Part shown: in pieces, positions 8,843 to 17,943 of the stretch | Layout: the number at the start of each line of letters is the position of its first letter | How positions within the stretch are numbered: the first letter of the stretch is position 1 | Assembly: GCF_001939115.1 (NCBI RefSeq) | Contig: NZ_MQTZ01000019.1 | Location: forward strand, 62,001-126,000 | DNA from: Leptolyngbya sp. 'hensonii' | GTDB lineage: Bacteria; Cyanobacteriota; Cyanobacteriia; GCF-001939115 | Direction: 5' to 3' | Length of the DNA stretch: 64,000 bases | The notes under the pieces: generated by a model | Database searches by the model: none | The model's input: the letters and a program-made list of their open reading frames with translations, nothing else | What the model was told of the DNA's origin: nothing | Program-made: the position numbers and the translations under genes

Positions 8843-9168
8843 AGATGGGGGCTGAGGAGGTAGTCCATTCCCTGGGTGGGAAGATTACTGCTTTCCCTCT
8901 GCAGACAAGATCCAGGGGGAGGGGATCTACTGGAGGAAGAACAAGTTCCGTAAATTTCTGGAGTGAGTCGGCCAGAACTCCTGGGTTAGAATGATCCTGT
9001 TACGGATTAGTATTAAGATATAAGGTTTTTCCTTCTGTTTTAGACAACAGTCTAATCGCACTAATCGCAAAGGTTCCCAGGTTGTTGATAGCAGATTAAC
9101 ATCGACGTTTCGGAGATTTGCCGATCGTAATCTGCGGTGATAATTGCTGAGTCCAGGGCTTTATCTCT
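8843..9168. other. Intergenic region between cobS and the 9169 gene
   Basis: Divergent promoter region without a credible gene. An A/T-rich block (about 9015-9060) with TATTAAGATATAAGG could hold promoter elements for either side. I see no cobalamin riboswitch core and no tRNA. Confidence 0.4.
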
Positions 9169-9624
9169 ATGAATCAAGATCAATTACCCGGTGACAGGCG
9201 AGCACCCGCCCCCTGTATTGTTGATACGGGCATTGTCGTCAATAAGCGAGATATGCAGAGTATCCTGGGCGACCTAGGGTGTGTTCGTTATATTTACAGG
9301 CAGAACAACGAGCTTCTGAGTCAAGGAGAGGGGTTGGTCCTAGATGTCTTTGCTGATCCCAGCCGGTCTACCGTGGTTGCCAACCATTCGCTTTACCTGA
9401 ATGTCCTGAGTTTTGATTATCTGGAATTAAAAGTTTCCCCTGAAGCACAAACCTGCCTTGATCTTGTGCAGGATAATCTATGTTTGCAATTGATCCCCCT
9501 CTCTAATCCCCTGCAAGAACAGGTAACCTGTAATTTGAACGCTGCAGCGCTGGATGCTGTGGTTACAGAAGTGCTGTCAGCCAGTTGGGATGTGCCGATC
9601 GAAGATGGGGGCTCTCCCATATAG
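9169..9624 (+). CDS. Conserved-looking hypothetical protein
   Basis: A 151-residue soluble protein with no signal peptide. It begins with a polar segment and has a central mixed alpha/beta part (GLVLDVFADPSRSTVVANHS, LYLNVLSFDYLELKV). It ends with LDAVVTEVLSASWDVPIEDG. The composition and frame are those of a real gene, but I do not recognise the family. The next gene on the same strand encodes a CAAD membrane protein and has its own promoter-like sequence, so the two need not be one operon. Confidence 0.6.
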   Translation: MNQDQLPGDRRAPAPCIVDTGIVVNKRDMQSILGDLGCVRYIYRQNNELLSQGEGLVLDVFADPSRSTVVANHSLYLNVLSFDYLELKVSPEAQTCLDLVQDNLCLQLIPLSNPLQEQVTCNLNAAALDAVVTEVLSASWDVPIEDGGSPI

Positions 9625-9740
9625 TCAGAACTCAGGCTGGCTGTTATGTTTGAGGAAAGTCGGAACTTTATTATTCACAAAATTTGAGATTCGGGTTATC
9701 GTCAATGTTGCGATTGTATGAACAATCATTGACCTCACTA

Positions 9741-9768
9741 TTGACCTAGGGTATACGCAGAATACTAA
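9741..9768 (+). promoter_or_regulatory. Sigma-70-type promoter candidate for the CAAD gene
   Basis: TTGACC (9741-9746) and TACTAA (9763-9768) are separated by 16 bases, about 85 bases before the start codon. A second TTGACC lies at 9729. This is a pattern match only. Confidence 0.4.
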
Positions 9769-9852
9769 TCCTCTGTGTTCTCATAGTTTTTTGGCTCTGA
9801 TGCATTAAACTCTCAACACAGGTACACAGGTCGTCATTTGCAAGGTATCGAT

Positions 9853-10302
9853 ATGAATCCTGAACTTCAACAGACTGAATATTCTGATGGTATCTCTCCC
9901 CATGCGGAGACAGCCAAAGCTAAGCTTGACAACAATGCCGGTGCTACAGAATCTGGTACTACAGGTCTACTGCCGTCCGCTGAATCTGGGCAGTGGCAGC
10001 AGATTGGTCTCCAAATGTTTGATTTCTTCAAGGATCTGGCTAACTACCTGGGGGCATTCATCAAAGAAAAACCCCTGACGGCTGTGGGTCTGTTCTTGTT
10101 GGCTGCTGTCTCTGTTAAGTTAACCCTGGCAGTTCTAAATGCCTTAAATGATCTGCCTCTGGTTGCTCCTACCCTGGAGTTGATCGGGATTGGCTACGTG
10201 ACCTGGTTTACCTTCCGGTACCTCTGGAAGGCAGCCAGCCGTCAGGAACTGATCGAACAGATTCAGTCTCTGAAAGGTCAAATTGTGGGTGATGACGAGT
10301 AA
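9853..10302 (+). CDS. CAAD domain membrane protein
   Basis: A 149-residue protein with a disordered, acidic N-terminus followed by the CAAD domain (cyanobacterial aminoacyl-tRNA synthetase appended domain). The domain is seen here as FFKDLANYLGAFIKEKPLTA, two transmembrane helices (VGLFLLAAVSVKLTLAVLNA and LELIGIGYVTWFTFRYLW) and the amphipathic tail RQELIEQIQSLKGQI. Related stand-alone proteins (CURT1-like) sit in thylakoid membranes and shape curvature; fused versions anchor tRNA synthetases. I use the ATG at 9853; a TTG five codons upstream is also open. Confidence 0.85.
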   Translation: MNPELQQTEYSDGISPHAETAKAKLDNNAGATESGTTGLLPSAESGQWQQIGLQMFDFFKDLANYLGAFIKEKPLTAVGLFLLAAVSVKLTLAVLNALNDLPLVAPTLELIGIGYVTWFTFRYLWKAASRQELIEQIQSLKGQIVGDDE

Positions 10303-10376
10303 GGAGATTTCCGACCAGGAAGTTTTCAGCAGTGATTACCCCATAGTTGGGACGGTTTTCTCTGGCTTCCCATGAC

Positions 10377-10533
10377 TAACTCTGCTGGTTGACTGACAAA
10401 ACTCCTGAAACCCTTGAAATCTCGTAGGTTGGGTTGAGATCTGAAACCCAATGCAAAAGCCTTGTGAAAGTTGGGTGGAGCAGAGTGAAACCCAACCTGC
10501 AAAAAAAGTTTTGTCAGTCAATCAGCTAACTCT
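10377..10533. mobile_element. MITE-like element with TAACTCT target duplication
   Basis: A 143-bp element (10384-10526) has 20-bp terminal inverted repeats matching at 19 positions: left GCTGGTTGACTGACAAAACT, right the complement with one change. It is flanked by a perfect 7-bp direct repeat TAACTCT at 10377-10383 and 10527-10533, as expected of a target-site duplication. The interior holds two imperfect palindromes of the GTTGGGT...AACCCAAC type, common in cyanobacterial genomes, and no gene. It was presumably mobilised in trans by a transposase not present here. Confidence 0.8.
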
Positions 10534-10705
10534 GTCCTCAGCCCTTACCTCAAAGTTAGGCTTTGATTTGTTGAGTTTGGCCACACAAACTCAATGGGGC
10601 GGCCCGACTGGGTACAAAGAAGGGCAGAAAGAAAGTCAGTTAATCTATGGATCAGGGGAGAGAGTTTGAGGATAATCTCTCCCTTGCATTATTCCTCCAT
10701 CTGTT

Positions 10706-10963
10706 CTAAATATCCGGTATGGGCAGAATCCGCAAAAATTTGATGATTTCACCGGTGATTTCAATACCCACCAGATAATTATCTAGAGTGAATCGGTAGA
10801 AAATTGCACTGGCTCCGATCTGGTGCAGCTCTGGTAAATCGCGGAGCTGGCCGAGAGTGAGAAAATCATCAAACACAAACTGTCGAATCCGCTGATAGGC
10901 AGCTGGTTCCAGGTCTTTCAGGTCTTGCAGAAATGACCTTTCGTATCTTACCTCAAGCTTCAC
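10706..10963 (-). CDS. RelE/ParE-superfamily toxin-like protein
   Basis: An 85-residue protein with the short alpha/beta layout of RelE/ParE toxins. It opens with MKLEVRYERSFLQDLKDL, then a helix QRIRQFVFDDFLTLG, then strands FYRFTLDNYLVGIEITGEI and FLRILPIPD. RelE toxins cleave ribosome-bound mRNA; ParE members attack gyrase. The sequence does not decide which applies. A small upstream gene on the same strand (11057-11254) is the natural antitoxin candidate, 93 bases away rather than overlapping, which is unusual. Confidence 0.7.
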   Translation of the reverse strand: MKLEVRYERSFLQDLKDLEPAAYQRIRQFVFDDFLTLGQLRDLPELHQIGASAIFYRFTLDNYLVGIEITGEIIKFLRILPIPDI

Positions 10964-11013
10964 AACCGATTAATTAAACGAGTAATTTAAGGCGAAAGTT
11001 AGGCCGTAGCATT

Positions 11014-11028
11014 CAGGGAATTTCCCTG
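11014..11028. promoter_or_regulatory. Short palindrome between antitoxin-like and toxin-like genes
   Basis: CAGGGAA-T-TTCCCTG forms a 7-bp inverted repeat around one base. It may be an operator or a small hairpin between the two genes. Only the palindrome is observed. Confidence 0.3.
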
Positions 11029-11056
11029 GATGCCTCAATTCTTGCTTGACAGACCC

Positions 11057-11254
11057 CTAAGGGAGGAGAAGGGAGCGGAGCGCTTCTTCGCGGGTCAGGC
11101 TATCTCCAGGAGTCAGAGTTGCCTTAGCATCCTGGATTGCCTTCAGCATATAGGAGTCATAATACAGACCTTTGAGTGCCATCCAGATATTCTCTAGGTC
11201 CTCTTCAGAGAGGCGATCGACCAGACGATGAACTCTACTGCGCAGGGGATTCAT
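11057..11254 (-). CDS. Small protein, probable antitoxin partner
   Basis: A 65-residue, mainly helical protein (HRLVDRLSEEDLENIWMALK, then YYDSYMLKAIQDAKATLTPG and SLTREEALRSLLLP). It resembles the short partner proteins placed ahead of RelE-type toxins in cyanobacteria: an N-terminal helical region and an acidic C-terminus with a T/S-REEAL motif. The antitoxin role is inferred from size and position, upstream of the RelE-like gene on the same strand. Confidence 0.55.
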   Translation of the reverse strand: MNPLRSRVHRLVDRLSEEDLENIWMALKGLYYDSYMLKAIQDAKATLTPGDSLTREEALRSLLLP

Positions 11255-11308
11255 AGGAAAAGCCGTAGATAGAGAACTGGGCGCGGAGCAACGATTCAGT
11301 TTAACCTG

Positions 11309-11334
11309 CCTGTCCAGGCTGGAGCAAGGACAGG
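11309..11334. terminator. Hairpin CCTGTCC/GGACAGG with T run
   Basis: A 7-bp stem (11309-11315 and 11328-11334) is followed on the plus strand by TTTTT. It lies between the protease gene and the antitoxin-like gene. The T run suits plus-strand transcription best, but no plus-strand gene precedes it, so its function is unclear. Confidence 0.3.
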
Positions 11335-11412
11335 TTTTTGGTCGAACATGCTTTCCCAGAGTTATGACCCATGATGCCCCTGAAGATGAACCCCATCTGG
11401 GCGCACCTATCT

Positions 11413-12543
11413 CTAAGGCCGACTCAACTCCAGACTGCCCCCAGCAGGGGTACCCAGTTGATCCCGCTTACCGAAGCGCCAGTGCTGGCGGTAGCGGTTG
11501 AGAAAATTCTGGCCGATGATGCCATCCACACCCAGCAAATCTAGGGGGCCAGCATCCAGGACGATCGCGGCCAGTTGCTTCACCTGATGGGATTGGATAG
11601 CAACTTGATCCAGCTGCACTTGCTTCCCCCGCGCTGAACCACAAAACCCTGTCACTGTAATAGGTTTAGCAGTTTTCAGGTTGAGGCCCAGTCGTTTTGC
11701 GACCCGTTCTGAGAGGACCACCTGATCCGCCCCTGTATCTAGGGCCAGGGTATAGGGGCCCTGATTATTCAGGCGCGTCTGGACTGTCATCACCCCCAAT
11801 TTCCCCACCAAGGGAATGCCTTGCTGAGTAGGAGCTGACGGAGGCAAAAGCGTTAACTGGGGGATGTGAGGGTCCAGTAAGACATCATAGTTGCTGAGAA
11901 AATCCATCCCCAGGACACCCGAGAGCTGACCAGGAATTGCTCTTTTGGGTAATCCCAGACCGGATAATCCCTTGACGCTAGCAGTCTCTACAGCCAGTTC
12001 GGGCAGGGGATACACAGCTGCATTCAGGTTGGTACATTTCTCTCCTACCACCATGTAGGTCATCAGTCTGTCGGGAATTGGTGTACCCCGCAGCCGCAAT
12101 TGTTTCGCCAGATCCTTCTCAATCAAAGAGGTGGACGCTCCTGTATCCAGCAAAAAGGGCCGGCCCTGATTTGCGGTTTGGACCCGGATAGTGAACACCT
12201 GACTCCCTGGCAACCGGCTGAGGGCCACCTGTGCCTGCCCCCGGCTGACGGGTTTGGGGATTTTTATCCCACTGACTTTAACCAGGGCCGCCATGCGATC
12301 GTTGGCATCCTGTCTGACTTTGCCTTCCGGGGTCAGAATCACGACTTCAAACATGCACTGCATGGAGAGGGCCTGGAGTTCATCCAGAGCAAACTTGGGG
12401 ATGGAGGGAAATTTCTCCACCATACAGGTGCTGAGTTGCTCCTGCAATTGACGCCCCAACTGGGTTGTATTCACAGGAGCGGCCAGCGCTACTCCTGGAA
12501 GGGACAGGGCGATCCCAGCGATCGCAAGCCAGCCTACTCTCAT
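11413..12543 (-). CDS. Retropepsin-like aspartic protease, two catalytic motifs
   Basis: A 376-residue exported protein with a signal peptide (MRVGWLAIAGIALSLPGVAL, cleavage near A-A-P). It has two retropepsin-like half domains, each with an Asp-Thr-Gly-Ala motif: FLLDTGASTSLIEK (Asp133) and LALDTGADQVVLSE (near residue 268). Hydrophobic-Gly companions VLGMDFLSNYDVLLD and GIIGQNFLNRYRQHW follow. Bacterial retropepsins normally dimerise to join two such motifs; here one chain carries both, as in pepsins. It is probably periplasmic or lumenal. The ATG starts one base after the argS stop, so translation is probably coupled. Its substrate is unknown. Confidence 0.85.
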   Translation of the reverse strand: MRVGWLAIAGIALSLPGVALAAPVNTTQLGRQLQEQLSTCMVEKFPSIPKFALDELQALSMQCMFEVVILTPEGKVRQDANDRMAALVKVSGIKIPKPVSRGQAQVALSRLPGSQVFTIRVQTANQGRPFLLDTGASTSLIEKDLAKQLRLRGTPIPDRLMTYMVVGEKCTNLNAAVYPLPELAVETASVKGLSGLGLPKRAIPGQLSGVLGMDFLSNYDVLLDPHIPQLTLLPPSAPTQQGIPLVGKLGVMTVQTRLNNQGPYTLALDTGADQVVLSERVAKRLGLNLKTAKPITVTGFCGSARGKQVQLDQVAIQSHQVKQLAAIVLDAGPLDLLGVDGIIGQNFLNRYRQHWRFGKRDQLGTPAGGSLELSRP

Positions 12544-12544
12544 C

Positions 12545-14302
12545 CTACATCCGCTCCAGGACGGGAATTCCCAGCAGGGACAGCCCCAGCTTCAGGGTGC
12601 GAGCGGTCAAATGGCACAGGATCAGGCGAGAGGTCCGCAGAGGTTCCTCGGCTGAGAGCACTGGGCAGCGATCGTAGAACTGGTTAAACTTCTGACTCAA
12701 TTCAAACAGGTATTGACAGAGGCGATTCGGCAGCAGATCGGCCTCCACTGTGGCAATCACCTCGTCCAATTGCAACAGGTGCTTAGCAAGAGCCAGTTCA
12801 GTTTCTTCCTGCAAAGACAGGCTCACCCCGGTTCCCAGGTGGCCAAAGTCCACCTCCCCCTTACGGCTGATCCCCTGAATTCGTACATAGGCATAGAGCA
12901 TATAGGGAGCCGTATTCCCCTGCAGGGCCAGCATTTTGTCGTAACTGAAGATATAGTCGCTGGTTCGGTTCTGACTCAGGTCGGCATACTTGACTGCACT
13001 CAAGCCCACCACCTGGGCTGCCCTTGCTTTGAACGATTCTGATTCCACCCGTCCTTCTTCCCGCAAACGGGTTTCCAGATCAGCACGGGCTCGATCAATG
13101 GCCTCATCCAGCAACTCCTGCAATCGCACCGTGTCCCCCGATCGGGTCTTCAGCTTCTTGCCATCTTCTCCTTGCACTAAGCCAAATGGCACATGAACCA
13201 GCTCGACGGACTCTGGCACCCAACCCGCTCGCCGGGCCACCTGGAAAACCTGGGCAAAGTGATTGGCCTGTCCAGCATCGGTGACATAGATTAGACGATC
13301 GGCTTGCTCCTCAATGATTCGATGTCGAAGAGCAGCCAGGTCAGTGGTGGCGTAATTAAACCCCCCATCTGTTTTTTGAATAATCAGGGGCAGGGGATCC
13401 CCCTCCCGATTGGTAAAGCCTTCCAGGAAGACACATCGGGCACCCTGATCTTCCACCAATAGACCAGCCTCTTCCAGATCCGCAACTACTGCCGGGAGCA
13501 GGGGATTGTAAAAGGACTCCCCCCGCTCCGTCAGGCGGATATCCAGCAGATCGTAAATCACCTGAAACTCACGGCGGGACTGGTTACACAGCAGTTGCCA
13601 GGCGTGTCGGGCATCTTCAGCCCCTGACTGTAACCGAACAACTTCCTGGCGGGCCGTTTCCTGAAACGTTGCATCCTGATCAAACTGCTGCTTGGCCTTG
13701 CGGTAGAGCGTCACCAGATCCCCCAGATCCAGGGCATCCGCAGTCGTCAGGGCAGTTGGATAGGCTGCTCGCAGATAGGCAATTAGCATCCCAAACTGGG
13801 TGCCCCAGTCTCCCACATGGTTCAGGCGCAGGACCTCATGCCCCTGGAACTCCAGGATGCGGGCGATACTATCGCCAATGATGGTGGAACGCAGATGACC
13901 GACATGCATCTCCTTGGCAATATTCGGACTGGAAAAGTCCACCACGATCCGACGGGGTTTGGCCACGGGAGGAATTCCCAGTCGATCGTCTGCCTGCCGA
14001 TCAACCAACTGGGTGACCAGGTACTCTGGCTTCAAGGTCAGATTGATGAACCCTGGCCCCGCAATCACGGGTGGCAGGCAGAAACTGCCCACATCCAGGT
14101 GTTGTACCAGTGCTTCTGCGATTGCCCGGGGGGGCTGACCCAGCTTTTTAGTCAGAGCCAGGGGCAGGTTGGACTGGAAATCACCAAATTTGGGATTACT
14201 GGCAGCCACCAGGATGGGATCAGTTCCAGCCAGATCTGGGCCAAAGGCAGCTATCAGGGCCTTTTCAAAGCTGGATTTAAGGTGTGCGATCGTGGAATTC
14301 AT
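12545..14302 (-). CDS. argS: Arginyl-tRNA synthetase
   Basis: Class I synthetase charging tRNA-Arg. The N-terminal Add-1 domain ([16 protein letters not shown]) is followed by the HIGH-type signature in [20 protein letters not shown]-like context (read here as HVGH). Next come [13 protein letters not shown], the KMSK-region equivalent [14 protein letters not shown], and a DALR anticodon domain ending in [15 protein letters not shown] use the ATG at 14302 (585 aa); an ATG at 14401 opens the same frame 33 codons earlier but has no family counterpart. The protease gene follows after one base. Confidence 0.96.
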   Translation of the reverse strand: MNSTIAHLKSSFEKALIAAFGPDLAGTDPILVAASNPKFGDFQSNLPLALTKKLGQPPRAIAEALVQHLDVGSFCLPPVIAGPGFINLTLKPEYLVTQLVDRQADDRLGIPPVAKPRRIVVDFSSPNIAKEMHVGHLRSTIIGDSIARILEFQGHEVLRLNHVGDWGTQFGMLIAYLRAAYPTALTTADALDLGDLVTLYRKAKQQFDQDATFQETARQEVVRLQSGAEDARHAWQLLCNQSRREFQVIYDLLDIRLTERGESFYNPLLPAVVADLEEAGLLVEDQGARCVFLEGFTNREGDPLPLIIQKTDGGFNYATTDLAALRHRIIEEQADRLIYVTDAGQANHFAQVFQVARRAGWVPESVELVHVPFGLVQGEDGKKLKTRSGDTVRLQELLDEAIDRARADLETRLREEGRVESESFKARAAQVVGLSAVKYADLSQNRTSDYIFSYDKMLALQGNTAPYMLYAYVRIQGISRKGEVDFGHLGTGVSLSLQEETELALAKHLLQLDEVIATVEADLLPNRLCQYLFELSQKFNQFYDRCPVLSAEEPLRTSRLILCHLTARTLKLGLSLLGIPVLERM

Positions 14303-14433
14303 CGGGGCTATCAATTCAAAATGGGTGGATATCAAGGGTCTGATGACAGACCTTGCAATGCCTGTGGGGAAACGATTGGCTGGGATCATGGGTGATCCCA
14401 TTGCTGCGATCTCTGTGGTTCAAGTATACCGAC

Positions 14434-14461
14434 AAAAAAATCCCCCACCATGCGGTAGGGG
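14434..14461 (-). terminator. Rho-independent terminator of the DUF4912 gene
   Basis: On the minus strand, CCCCTACC pairs with GGTGGGGG around a GCAT loop, and seven T residues follow after one A. It lies 30 bases past the stop of the DUF4912 gene and before argS. Confidence 0.8.
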
Positions 14462-14490
14462 ACACCCTCAGGGAAATCTGTCTGTGGAAT

Positions 14491-15714
14491 TTAGACCAGC
14501 CACTCCAGAACGGCTTCGGCCTTGGTATTGGTGTTCCGTTCCAGGGTTTCACGGGTGAACTTCATGTGGATGGAGCGGGTCTGCTCGCCATCTGCGGCCA
14601 CTGCCATGATGGGGTAGTCAATCAGGCCATCCTGGAAGGACATCTGGAAGCGGAAGGTGCCATCGGGACTGAGTTGGATGGGCCGACCCCCGATCGTAAC
14701 CGTTGCATCAGGCTCAGTGGCCCCGTAGACAATCAGTTCAGCATCGGCAATCAGCCAAAACTGGCGGGGACGAATCGGTGCTGCAGAGGCAGAGAAACCG
14801 ACGCCCGACATGCCCACACCCGACATGGTCAGCCCAGAAACCGTGGGGATGGCCCACATGCCCACCCCTGAGGGGAAGACATAGGAGCTGATGGATTCGA
14901 TCGGCACCTGTTGCATCGAACCGAACAGAGAACCGGCGATGCGCTGTGCTTCAGCCCCTTCAGCCAGACCAAAGATTTCATCATAAATGGGGTTGCTGGT
15001 TGTCGCCTGACCCAGTTTGAGACTGGGGGGAACCAGGGTGATGAAGGTCTTACCGCGCAGGTCTTCATCCCAGCCGATCGTCAGGAATTGATCTTCGATC
15101 CAATCAGAGGGATAGACAGGGGGGACGCGCACGCTGGCAGAGCGGGCCAACACCAACCAGCGACCATCCATGCAGCGGTAGCCGATGTCGATCACATAGT
15201 CCCGATCACTGACCGGAATGGGAATGTACCATTCACGGGCCAATTCATCACAGGGATATTCCTGCAGACTGTGAGGACTTTGGTAATCGAGGCTGATATC
15301 AGTGACATCGTAGATCCGCAGGGCCAGTTGTTGACCTCCCTGGCGACGCAGGTCCTGCTTGTGCTCGTTAGAGATATCCCAATAGGTGTAAGCCCATTGA
15401 GGATCGCGAGGCATGAGAACAATGCGGCTCTGGCCATAGCCTTCTGGTAGCCCTGGCAAATGCTCATCGACTGAAACCAACTGACCACCCGTTCGATCCT
15501 CTTGACCTAATTCAAACTTAGTTGCTTCCACTTCTTCCTGCGCCTCCAGCATGCGAGATTGAACACCTGTTAACCGACTCCGATCAATTTCCTGAATCCC
15601 GGCCAGCAGTTGCTCCTTGCGCATGCGGCTGTAACGGGAAATTCCGTACTCACTGGCAATCTTCCGAAGTTGCCTTAAGGTCATTTCCTCCAGCGGGGGA
15701 CGTTCCTTAGCCAT
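14491..15714 (-). CDS. DUF4912 protein with Rho N-terminal-like domain
   Basis: A 407-residue protein. The N-terminus (LEEMTLRQLRKIASEYGISR, then MRKEQLLAGIQEID) matches the small helical Rho_N/SAP-like fold that binds nucleic acid. The middle (about 85-200) is a DUF4912 domain with SRIVLMPRDPQWAYTYWDIS, AREWYIPIPVSDRDYVIDIG and GRWLVLARSASVRVPP. A Gly/Ser/Met-rich linker (TMSGVGMSGVGFSASA) leads to a C-terminal beta-rich part with IVYGATEPDATVTIGGRPI. The ATG at 15714 follows GGAG; a longer frame to 15837 is not family-like. Function is unknown; nucleic-acid binding is inferred only from the N-terminus. Confidence 0.85.
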   Translation of the reverse strand: MAKERPPLEEMTLRQLRKIASEYGISRYSRMRKEQLLAGIQEIDRSRLTGVQSRMLEAQEEVEATKFELGQEDRTGGQLVSVDEHLPGLPEGYGQSRIVLMPRDPQWAYTYWDISNEHKQDLRRQGGQQLALRIYDVTDISLDYQSPHSLQEYPCDELAREWYIPIPVSDRDYVIDIGYRCMDGRWLVLARSASVRVPPVYPSDWIEDQFLTIGWDEDLRGKTFITLVPPSLKLGQATTSNPIYDEIFGLAEGAEAQRIAGSLFGSMQQVPIESISSYVFPSGVGMWAIPTVSGLTMSGVGMSGVGFSASAAPIRPRQFWLIADAELIVYGATEPDATVTIGGRPIQLSPDGTFRFQMSFQDGLIDYPIMAVAADGEQTRSIHMKFTRETLERNTNTKAEAVLEWLV

Positions 15715-15985
15715 AACTGTGATCTCCAATTTTTGATGACTTATGATTCCTTTGGGATCACGGGGATCGTGATTTTTCTTCATATTGCAGGAAACATCAG
15801 ACTGGATCAAGGGGGAGCAAGACCGAATTATGAGCAAATCTACCGATTTACAACCTGATCGGGGATCATTATGTCATGATTTTCTGACAAAAGACTGGTT
15901 TGGGGGATCAAATCCACACTGGCGGTCATGATTTTGAGCCTGTTTCCGGCACAATGGTGTAATCCTGAATGCTGTGCTTTCTTCC

Positions 15986-16699
15986 ATGACCCGACAGAGC
16001 CATATCATCAGTACCGTTCTTGCCCCTGCGATCGGCTTGTGGTTGCGATCCCAGGCCGAGCAGATTGACAATTTGCAGGTCAACATTGAAGGGGGCGATC
16101 GACAGATTCTCTCCGGCTGCTTGCCGCAGGTTACTGTAGCGGCCTGCCCAGCGGTGTATCAGGGGCTGCATTTGAGCGATATCAAGATCTCTGCCAGTGG
16201 CATCCGGATTAACCTGGGCCAGATTCTTAAGGGGAAGCCCCTGCGTCTATTGGAACCCATTGCCGTGACTGCAGACCTGATGATTCGGGCGGAAGATTTG
16301 AATTTATCGCTCCAGGGGCCGCTGCTGGCCAATGCCATGGTGGAATTTCTGGCCCAGATGGTGCGGTCTGGGCAACTGGCAACTCAGGGGGCGATCGCCC
16401 CGGATGCCCTGCTCAATCTGAAAAATCTCCAGATTCAACTGCAGTCTGAGCAGTTGCAATTGCGTGGAGAACTGCTATCTGACCCTGCTCCTGCAACACC
16501 CGTGACGATTCAAATGGGGGTCCAGCGCATCAGTGAGCACGAATTAGAATTCAATCAACTCCGACTGGTGATGGCTGAGGCCGCCCCCGTGGAGTCAGGC
16601 AGTTTCCGCATCGATTTAGGGACAGATGTGAAGCTGGAAGAACTGACGCTGGCTCCTGATCATCTCACCTGTCGGGGCCTGTTGACGGTGAATCCGTAA
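15986..16699 (+). CDS. DUF2993 (LmeA-type) phospholipid-binding family protein
   Basis: A 237-residue protein of the DUF2993 family, tubular lipid-binding-like proteins best known from mycobacterial LmeA. Recognisable parts are VLAPAIGLWLRSQAEQIDNL, DIKISASGIRINLG, and the long central segment PIAVTADLMIRAEDLNLSLQ. The C-terminal TLAPDHLTCRGLLTVNP is typical. No clear signal peptide is present. I use the ATG at 15986; a GTG four codons earlier is open. Lipid binding is family knowledge, not visible in single residues. Confidence 0.82.
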   Translation: MTRQSHIISTVLAPAIGLWLRSQAEQIDNLQVNIEGGDRQILSGCLPQVTVAACPAVYQGLHLSDIKISASGIRINLGQILKGKPLRLLEPIAVTADLMIRAEDLNLSLQGPLLANAMVEFLAQMVRSGQLATQGAIAPDALLNLKNLQIQLQSEQLQLRGELLSDPAPATPVTIQMGVQRISEHELEFNQLRLVMAEAAPVESGSFRIDLGTDVKLEELTLAPDHLTCRGLLTVNP

Positions 16700-16763
16700 G
16701 CAGTGGAAGGGCTGGTCCAGCATGCTTTCCCCTGGGCCTCGAAGGGTCTGATGGGTGGGGAGA

Positions 16764-17648
16764 CTACTGAACTATCCAGAATCTGGGCAGAATCGGTAGC
16801 ACCAGGGTAACGAAATAGTAGACCAGGGGAGCCGTGAAGACATAACTGTCTGCCCGATCGAGAATGCCACCATGGCCTGGGATCAACTGTCCGGAGTCTT
16901 TGATCCCGGCATCACGCTTCATCATGGATTCGGTCAGATCTCCTAAAAGGCTGGCAATGCCGATCAGTAACCCCAGGGCCACCCCACTCAGCGGCCAGCC
17001 TGACCACTGGAGAGACCAGGCCCCCAGAACCGCAACCACCACACTGGCTGTAACTCCAAAGACGGCCCCTTCCACCGTTTTCTTCGGACTGATGTCAGAC
17101 AGTCGAGTACGGCCAAAAGCCTTGCCCACGATGTAAGCGCCAATATCCGCAGCCCAGATGCAGCCAAAGGCCAGCAAGGTACAGGTTAATCCCTGGGGCA
17201 AGGATTGTAGATCTGCCCAGCTATGGGGCCAATATCCCTGCAGGGGCAGGTTAGTTGTCTCAGCCGTCCCCAACGATCGCAAACGCACCCAGTAACTCGG
17301 CAGGTAACCGCAGTAGAACAGGCCCAGAATGGAAGCGGCAATATCAGCGATCGTGGCAAATTTGGGTTGAAAGAGGAGATAGAAGCAGATTAAGGAACCA
17401 GCAATGGGGACGACTGCATCAGCCAGTTCCAGGGAGACTGTAGAAATGATCAGCAAGATTTGACTGGCCACCATGGTGGTTTTGGCGGCTGGGGCAATCC
17501 CTTTAGAGCGGGCCATTTGAAAGTATTCCAGCTCTCCGAGATAGACAATAATACTGAAACAGAGTGTGAAGTACCACCCTCCTAAGAGCGTCATTCCCAG
17601 GGCAAGGATGACTGCAACAATTCCGCTCAGGACACGAGGCAAGGGCAT
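16764..17648 (-). CDS. cdsA: Phosphatidate cytidylyltransferase
   Basis: CDP-diacylglycerol synthase, a polytopic membrane enzyme feeding phosphatidylglycerol synthesis. The CDS signature near the C-terminus is complete: SLLGDLTESMMKRDAGIKDSG followed by LIPGHGGILDRADSYVFTAP. About seven hydrophobic spans precede it, with GRTRLSDISPKKTVEGAVFG carrying the conserved S-P-K-K-T. Length (294 aa) is typical. Confidence 0.96.
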   Translation of the reverse strand: MPLPRVLSGIVAVILALGMTLLGGWYFTLCFSIIVYLGELEYFQMARSKGIAPAAKTTMVASQILLIISTVSLELADAVVPIAGSLICFYLLFQPKFATIADIAASILGLFYCGYLPSYWVRLRSLGTAETTNLPLQGYWPHSWADLQSLPQGLTCTLLAFGCIWAADIGAYIVGKAFGRTRLSDISPKKTVEGAVFGVTASVVVAVLGAWSLQWSGWPLSGVALGLLIGIASLLGDLTESMMKRDAGIKDSGQLIPGHGGILDRADSYVFTAPLVYYFVTLVLPILPRFWIVQ

Positions 17649-17943
17649 ACAGGATTTAACTTAAAACAGATGACACAGAGCTAGATGGGCCATGCTCACC
17701 GTGGCCCTATCCCTATTCTGAAGGGCTATTCGGATCAGAGGGGAGAGTTTTAGATCATTAAGTACCCGGTGTAACGTTCCTTTGAGGCCCACCCTGATCG
17801 TTAAACCGTCTTACTTAACTTTATAAGGTTAATCGACGATTAAGAAGTTTAAGAAATGAATTCAGACCCTTTAGTGGATTTAGGAGTTGTTTCCCTGGGT
17901 GCTGGGGCTACAGTCACCCCTTGGGTAAGGATGGGGCATGGCA

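Noticed and set aside
8843-9168. Cobalamin riboswitch upstream of cobS
   Set aside because: The conserved core and the expected paired elements were not found on the minus strand.
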